Below, piece after piece: positions 15,190 through 26,480 of a stretch of 64,000 nt of DNA. The position numbers and the translations under genes were made by a program. Position 1 is the stretch's first letter. Each line of letters begins with the position of its first letter. The notes under the pieces are model-generated. The model ran no database searches, was not told where the DNA came from, and saw only the letters and a list, made by a program, of their open reading frames with translations. The DNA comes from Hydractinia symbiolongicarpus. Lineage: Eukaryota > Cnidaria > Hydrozoa > Anthoathecata > Hydractiniidae. The DNA lies in contig NC_079889.1 of NCBI RefSeq assembly GCF_029227915.1, positions 6,822,001 to 6,886,000 of the forward strand, written 5' to 3'.

Positions 15190-15270
15190 ATGGCCTTTTT
15201 CAGTCTAATAAAGGCCGCAGACGTAAATCACGCGGTTTCAGCTGCCTGCGCAGCTTACCATGGCTGTAAT
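15190..15270. repeat. Short 81-bp satellite monomer, copy 4
   Basis: Same deletion junction. The following monomer begins ATAGCC instead of ATGGCC. It sits about 808 bp after copy 3 in a repeated context. Confidence 0.88.
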
Positions 15271-15816
15271 ATAGCCTTTTGCAGTCTAATAAAGGCCTCA
15301 CACGTAGATCACGTGTTTCCATCTGCCTGCGCAGCTTACCATTGGACTATTCCTTCCAGTCTCAATGCGCTACAACGTCCCAAGTGGTTCTCCTTAGCGC
15401 TGTGGCCTTATAACACTCTTAACTACGTGCACAGTCCATTAAAGGCTGCAATAAGGCCTTTTGCAGTCTAATAAAGGCCGTAGACGTAAATCACGCGGTT
15501 TCAGCTGCCTGCGCAGGTTACCATTGTACTAGTCGTTCCAGTCTCAATGCGCTACAACGTCCCAAGTCGTTTTCATTGGCGCCGTTGCTTTAGAACACTC
15601 TTAACTACGTTCACAGTCCTATAAAGGCTGTAATATGGCCTTTTGCAGTCTAATAAAGGCTTCACAAATAAATCACGTGGTTTCACCTGCCTGCGCAGGT
15701 TACCGTCGGACTATTCCTTACATTCTCAATGCACTACAACGTTCCAAGAGGTTTTCCTTGGCGCTGTGGCCTTACAACACTCTTAACTACGTGCACAGTC
15801 CTATAAAGGCCGTAAT

Positions 15817-15897
15817 ATGGCCTTTTGCAGTCCAATAAAGGCCGTAGACGTAAATCACGCGGTTTCAGCTGCCTGCGCAGCTTACCATGGCTGTAAT
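15817..15897. repeat. Short 81-bp satellite monomer, copy 5
   Basis: Same TTACCAT/GGCTGTAAT junction, here in a type C monomer of the GCCGTAGACG sub-variant. Confidence 0.88.
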
Positions 15898-18263
15898 ATG
15901 GCCTTTTGCTGTCTAATAAAGGCCTCACACGTAGATCACGTGTTTCCACCTGCCTGCGCAGGTTACCATTGTACTATTCCATCCAGTCTCACTGCACTAC
16001 AACGTTCCAAGAGGTTTTCCTTAGCGCCATGGCCTTACAACACTTCTAACTACGTGCACAGTCCTATAAAGGCCGTAATATGGCCTTTTGCAGTCTAATA
16101 AAGGCCTCACACGTAGATCACGTGGTTCCATCTGCCTGCGCAGGTTACCATTGGACTAGTTGTTCCAGTCTCAATGCTCTACAACGTCCCAAGTCATTTT
16201 CACTAGCGCCGTCGACTTAGAACGCTCTTAACTACGTGCACAGTCCTATAAAGGCTGTAATATGGCCTTTTGCAGTCTAATAAAGGCCTCACACGTAAAT
16301 CACGTGGCTCCATCTGCCTGCGCAGGTTACCATTGGACTATTCTTTCCAGTCTCGATGCGCTACAACGTTCCAAGTGGTTCTCCTTAGCGCTGTGGCCTT
16401 AGAACGCTCTTAACTATGTGCACAGTCCTATAACGGCTGTAATATGGCCTTTTGTAGTCTAATAAAGGCATCACACGTAAATCACGTGGTTCCATCTGCC
16501 TGTGCAGGTTACCATTGGACTATTCCTTCCAGTCTCAATACGCTACAACGTCCCAAGTGGTTCTCCTTAGCGCTGTGGCCTTGTAACACTCTTAACTACG
16601 TGCACAGTCCATTAAAGGCTGTAATAAGGTCTTTTGCAGTCTAATAAAGGCTTCACATATAAATCACGTGGTTTCACCTGCCTGCGCAGGTTACCGTTGG
16701 ACTATTCCTTACAGTCTCAATGCACTACAACGTTCCAAGAGATTTTCCTTAGCGCCATGGCCTTACAACACTCTCAACTACGTGCACAGTCCATTAAAGG
16801 CTGTAATAAGGCCTTTTGCAGTCTAATAAAGGCTTCACAAATAAATCACGTGGTTTCACCTGCCTGCGCAGGTTACCGTTGGACTATTCCTTACAGTCTC
16901 AATGCACTACAACGTTCCAAGAGATTTTCCTTAGCGCCATGGCCTTACAACACTCTCAACTACGTGCACAGTCCATTAAAGGCTGTAATAAGGCCTTTTG
17001 CAGTCTAATAAAGGCTTCACAAATAAATCACGTGGTTTCACCTGTCTGCGCAGGTTACCGTTGGACTATTCCTTACAGTCTCAATACACTACAACGTTCC
17101 AAGAGGTTTTCCTTGGCGCTGTGGCCTTACAAAACTCTTAACTACGTGCACAGTCCTATAAAGGCCGTAATATGGCCTTTTGCAGTCCAATAAAGGTCGC
17201 AGACGTAAATCATGCGGTTTCAGCTGCCTGCGCAGGTTACCATTGTACTAGTCGTTCCAGTCTCAATGCGCTACAACGTCCCAAGTCGTTCTCATTAGCG
17301 CCGTTGCCTTAGAACACTCTTAACTACGTTCCCAGTCCTATAAAGGCTGTAATATGGCCTTTTGCAGTCTAATAAAGGCCTCACACGTAGATCACGTGGT
17401 TCCATCTGTCTGCGCAGGTTACCATTGTACTATTCCTTACAGTCTCAATGCGCTACAACGATCCAAGAGATTTTCCTTGGCGCTGTGGCCTTACAACACT
17501 CTTATTTACGTGCACAGTCCTATAAAGGCTGTAATACGGCCTTTTGCAGTCTAATAAAGGCTTCACAAATAAATCACGTGGTTTCACCTGCCTGCGCAGG
17601 TTACCGTTGGACTATTCCTTACATTCTCAATGCACTACAACGTTCCAAGAGGTTTTCCTTGGCGCTGTGGCCTTACAACACTCTTAACTACGTGCACAGT
17701 CCTATAAAGGCCGTAATATGGCCTTTTGCAGTCCAATAAAGGCCGTAGACGTAAATCACGCGGTTTCAGCTGCCTGCGCAGGTTACCATTGTACTAGTCG
17801 TTCCAGTCTCAATGCGCTACAACGTCCTAAGTCATTTTCATCAGCGCCATCGCCTTAGAACGCTCTTAACTACGTGCACAATCCTATAAAGGCTGTAATA
17901 TGGCCTTTTGCAGTCTAATAAAGGCCTCACACGTAGATCACGTGGTTCCATTTGCCTGCGCAGCTTACCATTGGACTATTCCTTCCAGTCTCAATGCGCT
18001 ACAACGTCCTAAGTCATTTTCATCAGCGCCATCGCCTTACAACGCTCTTAACTACGTGCACAATCCTATAAAGGCTGTAATATGGCCTTTTGCAGTCTAA
18101 TAAAGGCCTCAAATGTAGATCACTTGGTTCCATCTGCCTGCGCAGGTTACCATTGTACTATTTCTTCCAGTCTCAATGCACTACAACGTTCAAAGAGGTT
18201 TTTCTTAGCGCCATGGACTTACAACACTCTTAACTACGTGCACAGTCCTATAAAGGCCGCAAT

Positions 18264-18344
18264 ATGGCCTTTTTCAGTCTAATAAAGGCCGGAGACGTAA
18301 ATCACGCGGTATCAGCTGCCTGCGCAGCTTACCATGGCTGTAAT
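18264..18344. repeat. Short 81-bp satellite monomer, copy 6
   Basis: Same junction, preceded by the AATATGGCCTTTTTCAG variant also seen before copies 1 to 4. It is the last short monomer; none was found in the right array. Confidence 0.88.
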
Positions 18345-21300
18345 ATGGCCTTTTGCAGTCTAATAAAGGCCTCACACGTAAATCAGGTGGTTCCATCTGC
18401 CTGCGCAGCTTACCATTGGACTATTCCTTCCAGTCTCAATGCGCTACAACGTTCCAAGAGGCTTTCCTAAGCGCCATGGCCTTACAACACTCTTAACTAC
18501 GTGCACAGTCCTATAAAGGCTGTAATATGGCCTTTTGCAGTCCAATAAAGGCTGCAGACGTAAATCACGTGGTTTCACCTGCCTGTGCAGGTTAGCATTG
18601 GACTAGTTGTTCCAGTCTCAATGCGCTACAACGTCCCAAGTCATTTTCATTAGCGCGGTCGCCTTAGAACGCTCTTAAGTACGTGCACAGTTCTATAAAG
18701 GCTGTAATATGGCCTTTTGCAGTCTAATAAAGGTCTCAAAAGTAAATCACGTGGCTCCATCTGCCTGCGCAGGTTACCATTGGACTATTCCTTCCAGTCT
18801 CAATGCGGTACAACGTTCCAAGTGGTTCTCCTTAGCGCTGTGGCCTTAGAACGCTCTTAACTACGTGCACAGTCCTATAAAGGCTGTAATATGGCATTTT
18901 GCAGTCTAATAAAGGTCGCAGACGTAAATCACGCGGTTTCAGCTGCCTGCACAGCTTACCATTGGACTATTCCTTCCAGTCTCAACGCGCTACAACGTTC
19001 CAAGAGGTTTTCCTAAGCGCCATGGCCTTACAACACTCTTAACTACGTGCACAGTCCTATAAAGGCTGTAATATGGCCTTTTGCAGTCCAATAAAGGCTG
19101 CAGACGTAAATCACGTGGTTTCACCTGCCTGCGCAGGTTAGCATTGGACTAGTTGTTCCAGTCTCAATGCGCTACAACGTTCCAAGTGGTTCTCCTTAGC
19201 GCTGTGGCCTTAGAACGCTCTTGACTATGTGCACAGTCCTATAAAGGCTGTAATATGGCCTTTTGCAGTCTTATAAAGGCCTCACACGTAAATCACGTGG
19301 TTCCATCTGCCTGCGCAGGTTACCATTGTACTATTTCTTCCAGTCTCAATGTACTACAGCGTTCAAAGAGGTTTTCCTTAGCGCCATGGCCTTACAACAC
19401 TCTTAACTACGTGCACAGTCCTATAAAGGCCGCAATATGGCCTTTTGCAGTCCAACAAAGGCCGCAGACGTAAATCACGCGGTTTCAGCTGCCTGCGCAG
19501 GTTACCATTGGACTAATCGTTCCAATCTCAATGCGCTACAACGTCCCAAGTCGTTTTCATTAGCGCCGTTCCATTAGTACACTCTTAACTACCTTCACAG
19601 TCCTATAAAGGCTGTAATATGGCATTTTGCAGTCTAATAAAGGACTCACACGTAGATCACGTGGTTCCATCTGCCTGCGCAGGTTACCATTGGACTAGTT
19701 GTTCCAATCTCAATGCGCTACAACGTCCCAAGTCATTTTCATTAGCGCCGACGACTTAGAACGCGCTTAACTACGTGCACAGTCCTATAAAGGCTGTAAT
19801 ATGGCCTTTTGCAGTCTAATAAAGGCCTCACACGTAGATCACGTGGTTGTATCTGCCTGCGCAGGTTACCATTGTACTATTTTTTCCCGTCTCAATGCGC
19901 TACAACGTCCCAAGTCATTTTCCTTAGCGCCATGGCCTTACAACACTCTTAACTACGTGCACAGTCCTATAAAGGCTGTAATATGGCATTTTGCAGTCTA
20001 ATAAAGGCCTCACACGTAGATCACGTGGTTCCATCTGCCTGCGCAGGTTACCATTGGACTAGTTGTTCCAGTCTCAATGCTCTACAACGTCCCAAGTCAT
20101 TTTCACTAGCGCCGTCAACTTAGAACCCTCTTAACTACGTGCCCAGTCCTTTAAAGGCTGTAATATGGCCTTTTTTGCAGTCTAATAAAGGCCTCACACG
20201 TAAATCACGTGCCTCCATCTGCCTGCGCAGGTTACCATTGGACTATTCTTCCCAGTTTCATTGCGCTACAACGTTCCAAGTGGTTCTCCTTAGCGCTGTG
20301 GCCTTAGAGCGCTCTTAACTATGTGCACAGTCCTATAAAGGCTGTAATATGGCCTTTTGCAGTCTAATAAAGGCCTCACACGTAAATCACGTGGTTCCAT
20401 CTGCCGGTGCAGGTTACCATTGGACTATTCCTTCCAGTCTCAATGCGCTACAACGTCCCAAGTGGTTCTCCTTAGCGCTGTGACCTTAGAACACTCTTAA
20501 CTACGTGCACAGTCCATTAAAGGCTGTAATAAGGCCTTTTGCAGTCTAATAAAGGCTTCACAAATAAATCACGTGGTTTCACCTTCCTGCGCAGGTTACC
20601 GTTGGACTATTCCTTACAGTCTCAATGCACTACAACGTTCCAAGAGGTTTTCCTTAGCGCTGTGGCCTTACAAAACTTTTAACTACTTGCACAGTCCTAT
20701 AAAGGCCGTAATATGGCCTTTTGCAGTCTAATAAAGGCTTCACAAATAAATCACGTGGTTTCACCTTCCTGCGCAGGTTACCGTTGGACTATTCCTTACA
20801 GTCTCAATGCGCTACAACGTCCCAAGTCGTTTTCATTAGCGCCGTTGCCTTAGAACCCGCTTAACTACGTGCACAGTCCTATAAAGGCTGTTATATGGCC
20901 TTTTGCAGTCTAATAAAGGCCTCACACGTAGATCACGTGGTTCCACCTGCCTGCGCAGGTTACCATTGTACTATTTTTTCCCGTCTCAATGCGCTATAAC
21001 GTCCCAAGTCATTTTCCTTAGCGCCATGGCCTTACAACACTCTTAACTACGTGCACAGTCCTATAAAGGCTGTAATATGGCATTTTGCAGTCTAATAAAG
21101 GCCTCACACGCAGATCACGTGGTTCCATCTGCCTGCGCAGGTTACCATTGGACTAGTTGTTCCAGTCTCAATGCTCTACAACGTCCCAAGTCATTTTCAC
21201 TAGCGCCGTCGACTTAGAACGCTCTTAACTACGTGCCCAGTCCTATAAAGGCTGTAATATGGCCTTTTTTGCAGTCTAATAAAGGCCTCACACGTAAATC

Positions 21301-23268
21301 ACGTGCCTCCATCTGCCTGCGCAGGTTACCATTGGACTATTCTTCCCAGTCTCAATGCGCTACAACGTTCCAAGTGGTTCTCCTTAGCGCTGTGGCCTTA
21401 GAACGCTCTTAACTATGTGCACAGTCCTATAAAGGCTGTAATATGGCCTTTTGCAGTCTAATAAAGGCCTTACACGTAAATCACGTGGTTCCATCTGCCG
21501 GTGCAGGTTACCATTGGACTATTCCTTCCAGTCTCAATGCGCTACAACGTCCCAAGTGGTTCTCCTTAGCGCTGTGGCCTTAGAACACTCTTAACTACGT
21601 GCACAGTCCATTAAAGGCTGTAATATGGCCTTTTGCAGTCTAATAAAGGCTTCACAAATAAATCACGTGGTTTCACCTTCCTGCGCAGGTTACCGTTGGA
21701 CTATTCCTTACAGTCTCAATGCACTACAACGTTCCAAGAGGTTTTCCTTGGCGCTGTGGCCTTACAAAACTCTTAACTACGTGCACAGTCCTATAAAGGC
21801 CGTAATATGGCCTTTTGCAGTCTAATAAAGGCTTCACAAATAAATCACGTGGTTTCGCCTTCCTGCGCAGGTTGCCGTTGGACTATTCCTTACAGTCTCA
21901 ATGCACTACAACGTTCCAAGAGGTTTTCCTTGGCGCTGTGGCCTTACAAAACTCTTAACTACGTGCACGGTCCTATAAAGGCCGTAATATGGCCTTTTGC
22001 AGTCCAATAAAGGCCGCAGACGTAAATCACGCGGTTTCAGCTGCCTGCGCAGGTTACCATTGTACTAGTCGTTCCAGTCTCAATGCGCTACAACGTCCCC
22101 AGTCGTTTTCATTAGCGCCGTTGTCTTAGAACACTCTTAACTACGTGCACAGTCCTATAAAGGCTGTAATATGGCCTTTTGCAGTCTAATAAAGGCCTCA
22201 CACGTAGATCACGTGTTTCCATCTGCCTGCGCAGGTTACCATTGTACTATTCCATCCAGTCTCAATGCACTACAACGTTCCAAGAGATTTTCCTTAGCGC
22301 CATGGCCTTACAACACTCTTAACTACGTGCACAGTCCTATAATGGCTGTAATATGGCCTTTTGCAGTCTAATAAAGGCTTCACAATTAAATCACGTGTTT
22401 TCACCTGCCTGCGCAGGTTACCATTGGACTATTCCTTCCAGTCTCAATGCGCTACAACGTCCCAAGTGGTTCTCCTTAGCGCTGTGGCCTTAGAACACTC
22501 TTAACTACGTGCACAGTCCATTAAAGGCTGTAATATGGCCTTTTGCAGTCTAATAAAGGCCTCACACGTAAATCACGTGGTTCCATCTGCCTGTGCAGGT
22601 TACCATTGTACTATTCCATCCAGTCTCACTGCGCTACAACGTCCCAAGTGGTTCTCCTTAGCGCTGTGGCCTTAGAACACTCTTAACTACGTGCACAGGC
22701 CTTTTGCAGTCTAGTAAAGGCCTCACACGTAGATCACGTGTTTCCATCTGCCTGCGCAGGTTACCATTGTACTATTCCATCCAGTCTCAATGCACTACAA
22801 CGTTCCAAGAGATTTTCCTTAGCGCCATGGCCTTACAACACTCTTAACTACGTGCACAGTCCTATAATGGCTGTAATATGGCCTTTTGCAGTCTAATAAA
22901 GGCTTCACAATTAAATCACGTGTTTTCACCTGCCTGCGCAGGTTACCATTGGACTATTCCTTACAGTCTCAATGCACTACAACGTTCCAAGAGGTTTTCC
23001 TTGGCGCTGTGGCCTTACAAAACTCTTAAGTACGTGCACAGTCTTATAAAGGCCGTAATATGGCCTTTTGCAGTCCAATAATGGCCGCAGACGTAAGTCA
23101 CGCGGTTTCAGCTGCCTGCGCAGGTTACCATTGTACTAGTCGTTCCAGTCTCAATGCGCTACAACGTCCCGAGTCGTTATCATTAGCGCCGTTGCCTTAG
23201 AACACTCTTAACTACGTTCGCAGTCCTATAAATGCTGTAATATGGCCTTTTGCAGTCTAATAAAGACC

Positions 23269-23829
23269 TGATAGTCTTGTGAGCTATTCCAGAGACTAAA
23301 AGCGTAAGTTGGCAATAATCAACGTAGACATTAAGTTATATATAATAACATAAAATTGATTAAAACATTTACTATTCATGAAATGTTTTTTTAACTCCCT
23401 TTAATTATACGCTAGAGAAGAAATGAATCGGCACGTGCGTGAAACAATAAAATGTCTTAATTAAACGCTGGTGTGGCAAAAGAGGTAATCAAAATGTTGA
23501 ACACACAAAAGATAAGTCTCCAGAGCTACCCTCAACGGAACGCAAAACGCACGAATCATAGGTGTTCAACGTGTTCGTTCCATCAAGCACCAAACTTACA
23601 AAAGATCTGCTAAAATTGTTAGAAGCTCTCTTGATAGAAAAATGTGTGAGAGCTTTAATGAATATTTTTTGGTAAAGTGACCAACAATTTTTATCAATAA
23701 CGATATATTTCGACTTTTATAGTTGTCATCAGGTAAAATCTAAAATAATAGTTAATACAGATTAAAACAAAAGTATCTACAACATACGTTCACTATACTA
23801 AAAAATATTAAAATGATATTAAAATTTTA
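23269..23829. other. AT-rich non-satellite DNA at the left junction
   Basis: The satellite stops abruptly after TCTAATAAAG. The following ~560 bp is AT-rich and without a convincing gene. The part next to 23830 is probably the 3' untranslated tail of the Penelope-like element on the minus strand. It holds a CTGATGA (complement of 23726-23732) followed by CGAAA (complement of 23708-23712), a spacing reminiscent of a hammerhead ribozyme core but with a poor stem II. Confidence 0.6.
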
Positions 23830-25060
23830 TCAAAAGAGTGTGACTTTTAAACTCGTCTTTTGTATTTAACGATGGTTTAATGTCATTTATAAAAAGAGCT
23901 TCCAAAATCAATAAGTGCCGTTGAGACTTCAAGGTCGATAAAATTTTAACTTTTCCATTGATAGTATACATTCGCAGCTATTAAAATGTAAGCCCACCGG
24001 ACTGGAAACTCTTGAATGCTCCTTTATGAGGGTGATAAGATGCCACTGACATAGCGCGAATTACATCGCAACAAATTTCATAGACCACACCACTTTTAAA
24101 GGCCTTATCAACTGGTTGTTTCAGGGAAGGAAGAACAGTTTTCAACTTTCTTAACCATGTAATATCTTTTTAGCTTTCTCTAAACTTTCGTTTATATATG
24201 ACCATGTACTACAAGCTCTAATTATCCGATGTACCATTCCTGTCACCAGGCATGGAAGTTCATTAATAAACCTGTGTCCGTCTTTTTGCTATACCAAGTT
24301 GACTCAAGCAATCCATTTTGTTTACGGTAATTAACATATCTAAGAACGGCAATTCAACGTTTCTTTCATTTCCAACCGTAAATTTTAATGATGGATGAAG
24401 ATTGTTGATATTCTGTAACACGTTTTCAATCTGGTTCATCTTTATATTTCTCAAATAATCATTCATATATCTTGCAAATAGACTAGCATCACCTTTTACG
24501 ATCTTATCAAATTTGTGCATCCAGCCGTTTGCGCGAGGAGGGGCTCCCATCGCTAAACCATCAACTTAGCGGTAGTAACCATCGTTTGTTAACATAATAA
24601 CGTTACAGCTACAAATCTTGAGCAATTTTGTGAAAGTTATTTTATCAACTAGAGTATAATAACTGTGCACTCTTCGATGGCTTCATATACAGGTACATTT
24701 GTATACAGAGATGTTACGTCAAAACTAATAAGCTGTTCACCCTCTTTATGGTCTTTAAACTATCCGCAATGCTTTTCGTAGAATAGTTTGTTTTGCATTC
24801 ATCTACTACAGAAAGCCATTCAGCTACTTGGTTTGCAATATTAAAATAGGCAGAGCCTGGCATTGATAGGACTGGGTCGTACTGGAACTGGTGGTTGACT
24901 GCCAATAGGCTTCAGCTTATTGTACAAACTTCGGGAAATTTTATTTTGATTCTTCAATGATTTCAGCAATGTTATGACTCGTTCTTCCTCTTTTAGTATG
25001 GGACTTTAATGAATACCTTAAAATAAATTGCTTGCAAAATCCACACGTAATAATAACTTC
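23830..25060 (-). pseudogene. Penelope-like element reverse transcriptase/GIY-YIG remnant
   Basis: The minus strand reads in scattered frames through most of a Penelope-like reverse transcriptase. From the 5' side there is a KLKPIGSQPP-type segment near 24920, DPVLSMPGSAYFNIA near 24860, SFDVTSLYTNVPV near 24710, DGLAMGAPP near 24550, the catalytic block degraded to ARYMNDYL (normally YVDD) near 24470, LHPSLKFT and ELPFLDMLI near 24350, then STWYSKKTDTGL near 24280. A GIY-YIG-like tail follows (SGVVYEICC near 24090; LLILEALFINDIKP and NTKDEF near 23860-23930). Several stops and frameshifts separate these pieces and the active-site Asp is changed, so it is inactive. The family assignment rests on the order of remembered motifs. 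Confidence 0.78.
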
Positions 25061-25524
25061 TTCATGTGAAGGTATCAGTAACCTTTTATTAGCCGTTTAA
25101 ACTTTGTTTAATTTTTTAAATTGCTGAGTCAGCAGATAATTTTTATTGACTTCTGTTTTAAAACAAACCTTGGGTTGCTTGTATCAAAAGGCGGTGCGGA
25201 AAACTTTGATACTCTTGTCACAAAATACATGTTTGAGTACCTGAAGAAAAATAAATCAGTGGGAGTGTCCCCCAACAATATCGACCCTCTTTTAACCCCC
25301 CCCCCCCCCCCCCAGCTGCCATCATCAGTCAGTTCCGCAGTATATGGTGACCCTTCCCAGAGAAAAGCAAAAATCAACGAACGCACCTATTTCAACTTTC
25401 AGTGACATTATAACATATTACCTTACAAGTTGTATTTTTGTTGTTACTTTTTCAAAATATTTAACAAAGATAATTCTGATTTTTTAACCACCCGCCATTG
25501 TTATCATTGATTTGATAAAGGCTA
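25061..25524. other. Spacer with an 18-nt poly-C run
   Basis: I see no gene or recognisable element here. The one conspicuous feature is a run of 18 C residues at 25296-25313. Overlapping open frames of 85-94 codons on both strands cross this simple sequence and are not credible genes. Confidence 0.6.
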
Positions 25525-25929
25525 AAATTCAGCATCGTAGTTTTGAGCAACTAGCACATCATTTGGATTAACTACCTCTTGTCTAATTTCACAAAAGTTA
25601 TGTAGTAGAAAAAAACAGGAATGAATTACAACAGAAAGTCCTTAAGATTTATGTCCATTTCTCTCCTTAAACAGCCAAACCGAGCTTTTAATCGCCCAAA
25701 TGCGCACTCGACAGCTATTCTTGCTGAGGATAAACGTTGACCAAAAAAAAACGTTCGCTAGAGTTCTTCCCCCTTTCGAAAATTTCATCATTAAAAATAG
25801 TAGTAAAGGATATGCTGGGTCTCCTAACATGAAAACTGGTACTGCAGACTCCCCTTCGACAATGGTTCTTTCGCATTTTTGGATAGTTCCATCTCTAAAC
25901 AATTCATTTAAGGTAGAATTTACAATCTA

Positions 25930-26065
25930 CATTATTATACCCGTATACGTCTGTCTGTCTGTCACGTAAAATGGTAGCTTAGCTGCTCAAGTAGCGAGAC
26001 GCACGCAATGCGGTAAAAAAGGACGGGCGAACCCGTGGATTTTTCCACGGGCAACAGACTAGTTT
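25930..26065 (+). mobile_element. SINE-like or MITE-like insert in the HARBI1 remnant
   Basis: About 135 bp separate two blocks of the HARBI1 reading frame that should be nearer each other. The insert contains TAGCTTAGCTGC (25975-25986), 11 of 12 matches to the RNA polymerase III A-box consensus, and about 40 bp on CGGGCGAACCC (26024-26034), a weak B-box. A hairpin CCCGTGG-ATTTTT-CCACGGG follows (26032-26051), and a GTCT tetranucleotide run precedes. A tRNA-derived SINE is possible, but a short non-autonomous DNA element would fit too. No clear target duplication was found. Confidence 0.4.
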
Positions 26066-26152
26066 GATGTAAAATTACCCTTTCTGCTGGCATAATATGT
26101 TGGCCTTTTTGATTTTCATGTACGTACCGTTAACAGCACCGATACATTAGGC

Positions 26153-26157
26153 GAAAC
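26153..26157. repeat. Polinton target site duplication, left copy
   Basis: GAAAC directly left of the inverted repeat, matching GAAAC directly right of the element. Polintons normally duplicate 6 bp; the sixth base differs here (A or C), consistent with a decayed 6-bp duplication. Confidence 0.65.
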
Positions 26158-26480
26158 AAAGATAGGAAAAGGCCGATCCTAGGACAATCATGTCAAATAA
26201 GCGTGCATATCCGTTAAATCAACGTAAAAAAGGCCCATACCACCCCTTAGCGATTAATATTCCGTACCATTCCACGTCAAATTATAGATCATCCACGTTA
26301 AATCAACGATAAAAGAGTCCATAAAATCCATGAGCACTTTACCACTTTACGTTAAATTATGGATCATCCACGTCAAATCAACGATATCTGTCCAAAACCC
26401 CCTCCCACCCCCTCCCCGTCCCATGGGTCCCTCCCCACCCTCCCCTGCCGTGTCTCCAAATTATAGTGATATGTGTCTAT
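26158..26480 (+). repeat. Polinton left terminal inverted repeat
   Basis: 323 bp, inverted and nearly identical to 40935-41253, starting AAAGATAGGAAAAGG (the right end reads AGAGATAGGAAAAGG inward). It contains about 2.3 copies of a ~75-bp tandem repeat with the core GATCATCCACGT[TC]AAATCAACG (clearest at 26281-26311 and 26356-26386). Next to it is a C-rich tract whose complement forms the G-quadruplex motif at 26429-26445. The inner 20 bp encode the last PolB codons. Confidence 0.93.
26429..26445 (-). promoter_or_regulatory. G-quadruplex motif beyond the PolB stop
   Basis: The minus strand reads GGGGAGGGTGGGGAGGG, four G tracts with single-base loops, 16 nt after the PolB stop codon on the coding strand. 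A mirror copy is at 40970-40985 in the other repeat. Such motifs fold very stably; a role in pausing replication or transcription is my inference. Confidence 0.6.

Larger units (their letters stand above)
1..23268. repeat. 182-bp satellite array, left block
   Basis: About 128 head-to-tail monomers of ~182 bp; the recurring ATGGCCTTTTGCAG recurs at multiples of 182 (for example 9389 to 9571). Three monomer types differ in one stretch: A has TCACACGTAGATCACGTG, B has TCACAAATAAATCACGTGG, and C has GCAGACGTAAATCACGCGG. In many stretches (about 5100-8900) they cycle as B-C-A, a 546-bp trimer (ATGs at 6055 and 6601, or 7306, 7852 and 8398). Most monomers carry CCTATAAAGG, TAATAAAGG, an E-box-like CACGTG (not type C), the palindrome CCTGCGCAGG, and a dyad AAAGGC(C)...GGCCTTT. 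Short open frames of 66-68 codons run through most monomers. I do not regard them as genes: 182 is not a multiple of three and they all end at the same TAATAAAGG stop. Confidence 0.97.
25525..26157 (-). pseudogene. HARBI1-like (PIF/Harbinger) transposase remnant, 3' part
   Basis: The minus strand matches a DDE_4-type Harbinger transposase in broken frames. CIGAVNGTYMKI lies near 26140 (normally GA[IV]DGTH, so the first catalytic Asp has become Asn), then FRDGTIQKCERTIVEGE near 25890, LGDPAYPLL near 25815 (second Asp retained), then in another frame LSSARIAVECAFGRLKARFG near 25700 (catalytic Glu retained), then REMDINLK and HNFCEIRQEVVNPND down to about 25525. A frameshift falls in the T-rich run near 25745. 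A SINE-like insert separates the first two blocks. The 5' part continues on the other side of the Polinton at 41254, which fixes the Polinton insertion site inside this gene. It is not functional. Confidence 0.82.

Noticed and set aside
16634-17739. Longer 124-125-codon open frames in the satellite
   Set aside because: They arise where a monomer variant lost the usual stop in another frame; same repeat, no independent gene evidence.
1-23268. Dozens of conserved 66-68-codon open frames beginning MAFCSLIKAS in the satellite
   Set aside because: They are the same stretch of the tandem repeat read past one monomer. The unit is not a multiple of three, all stop at the same TAATAAAGG, and variants include frame-changing indels with no sign of protein-level constraint.
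25121-25405. 94- and 85-codon frames around the poly-C run
   Set aside because: Opposite-strand frames through simple sequence; no motif or conserved context.
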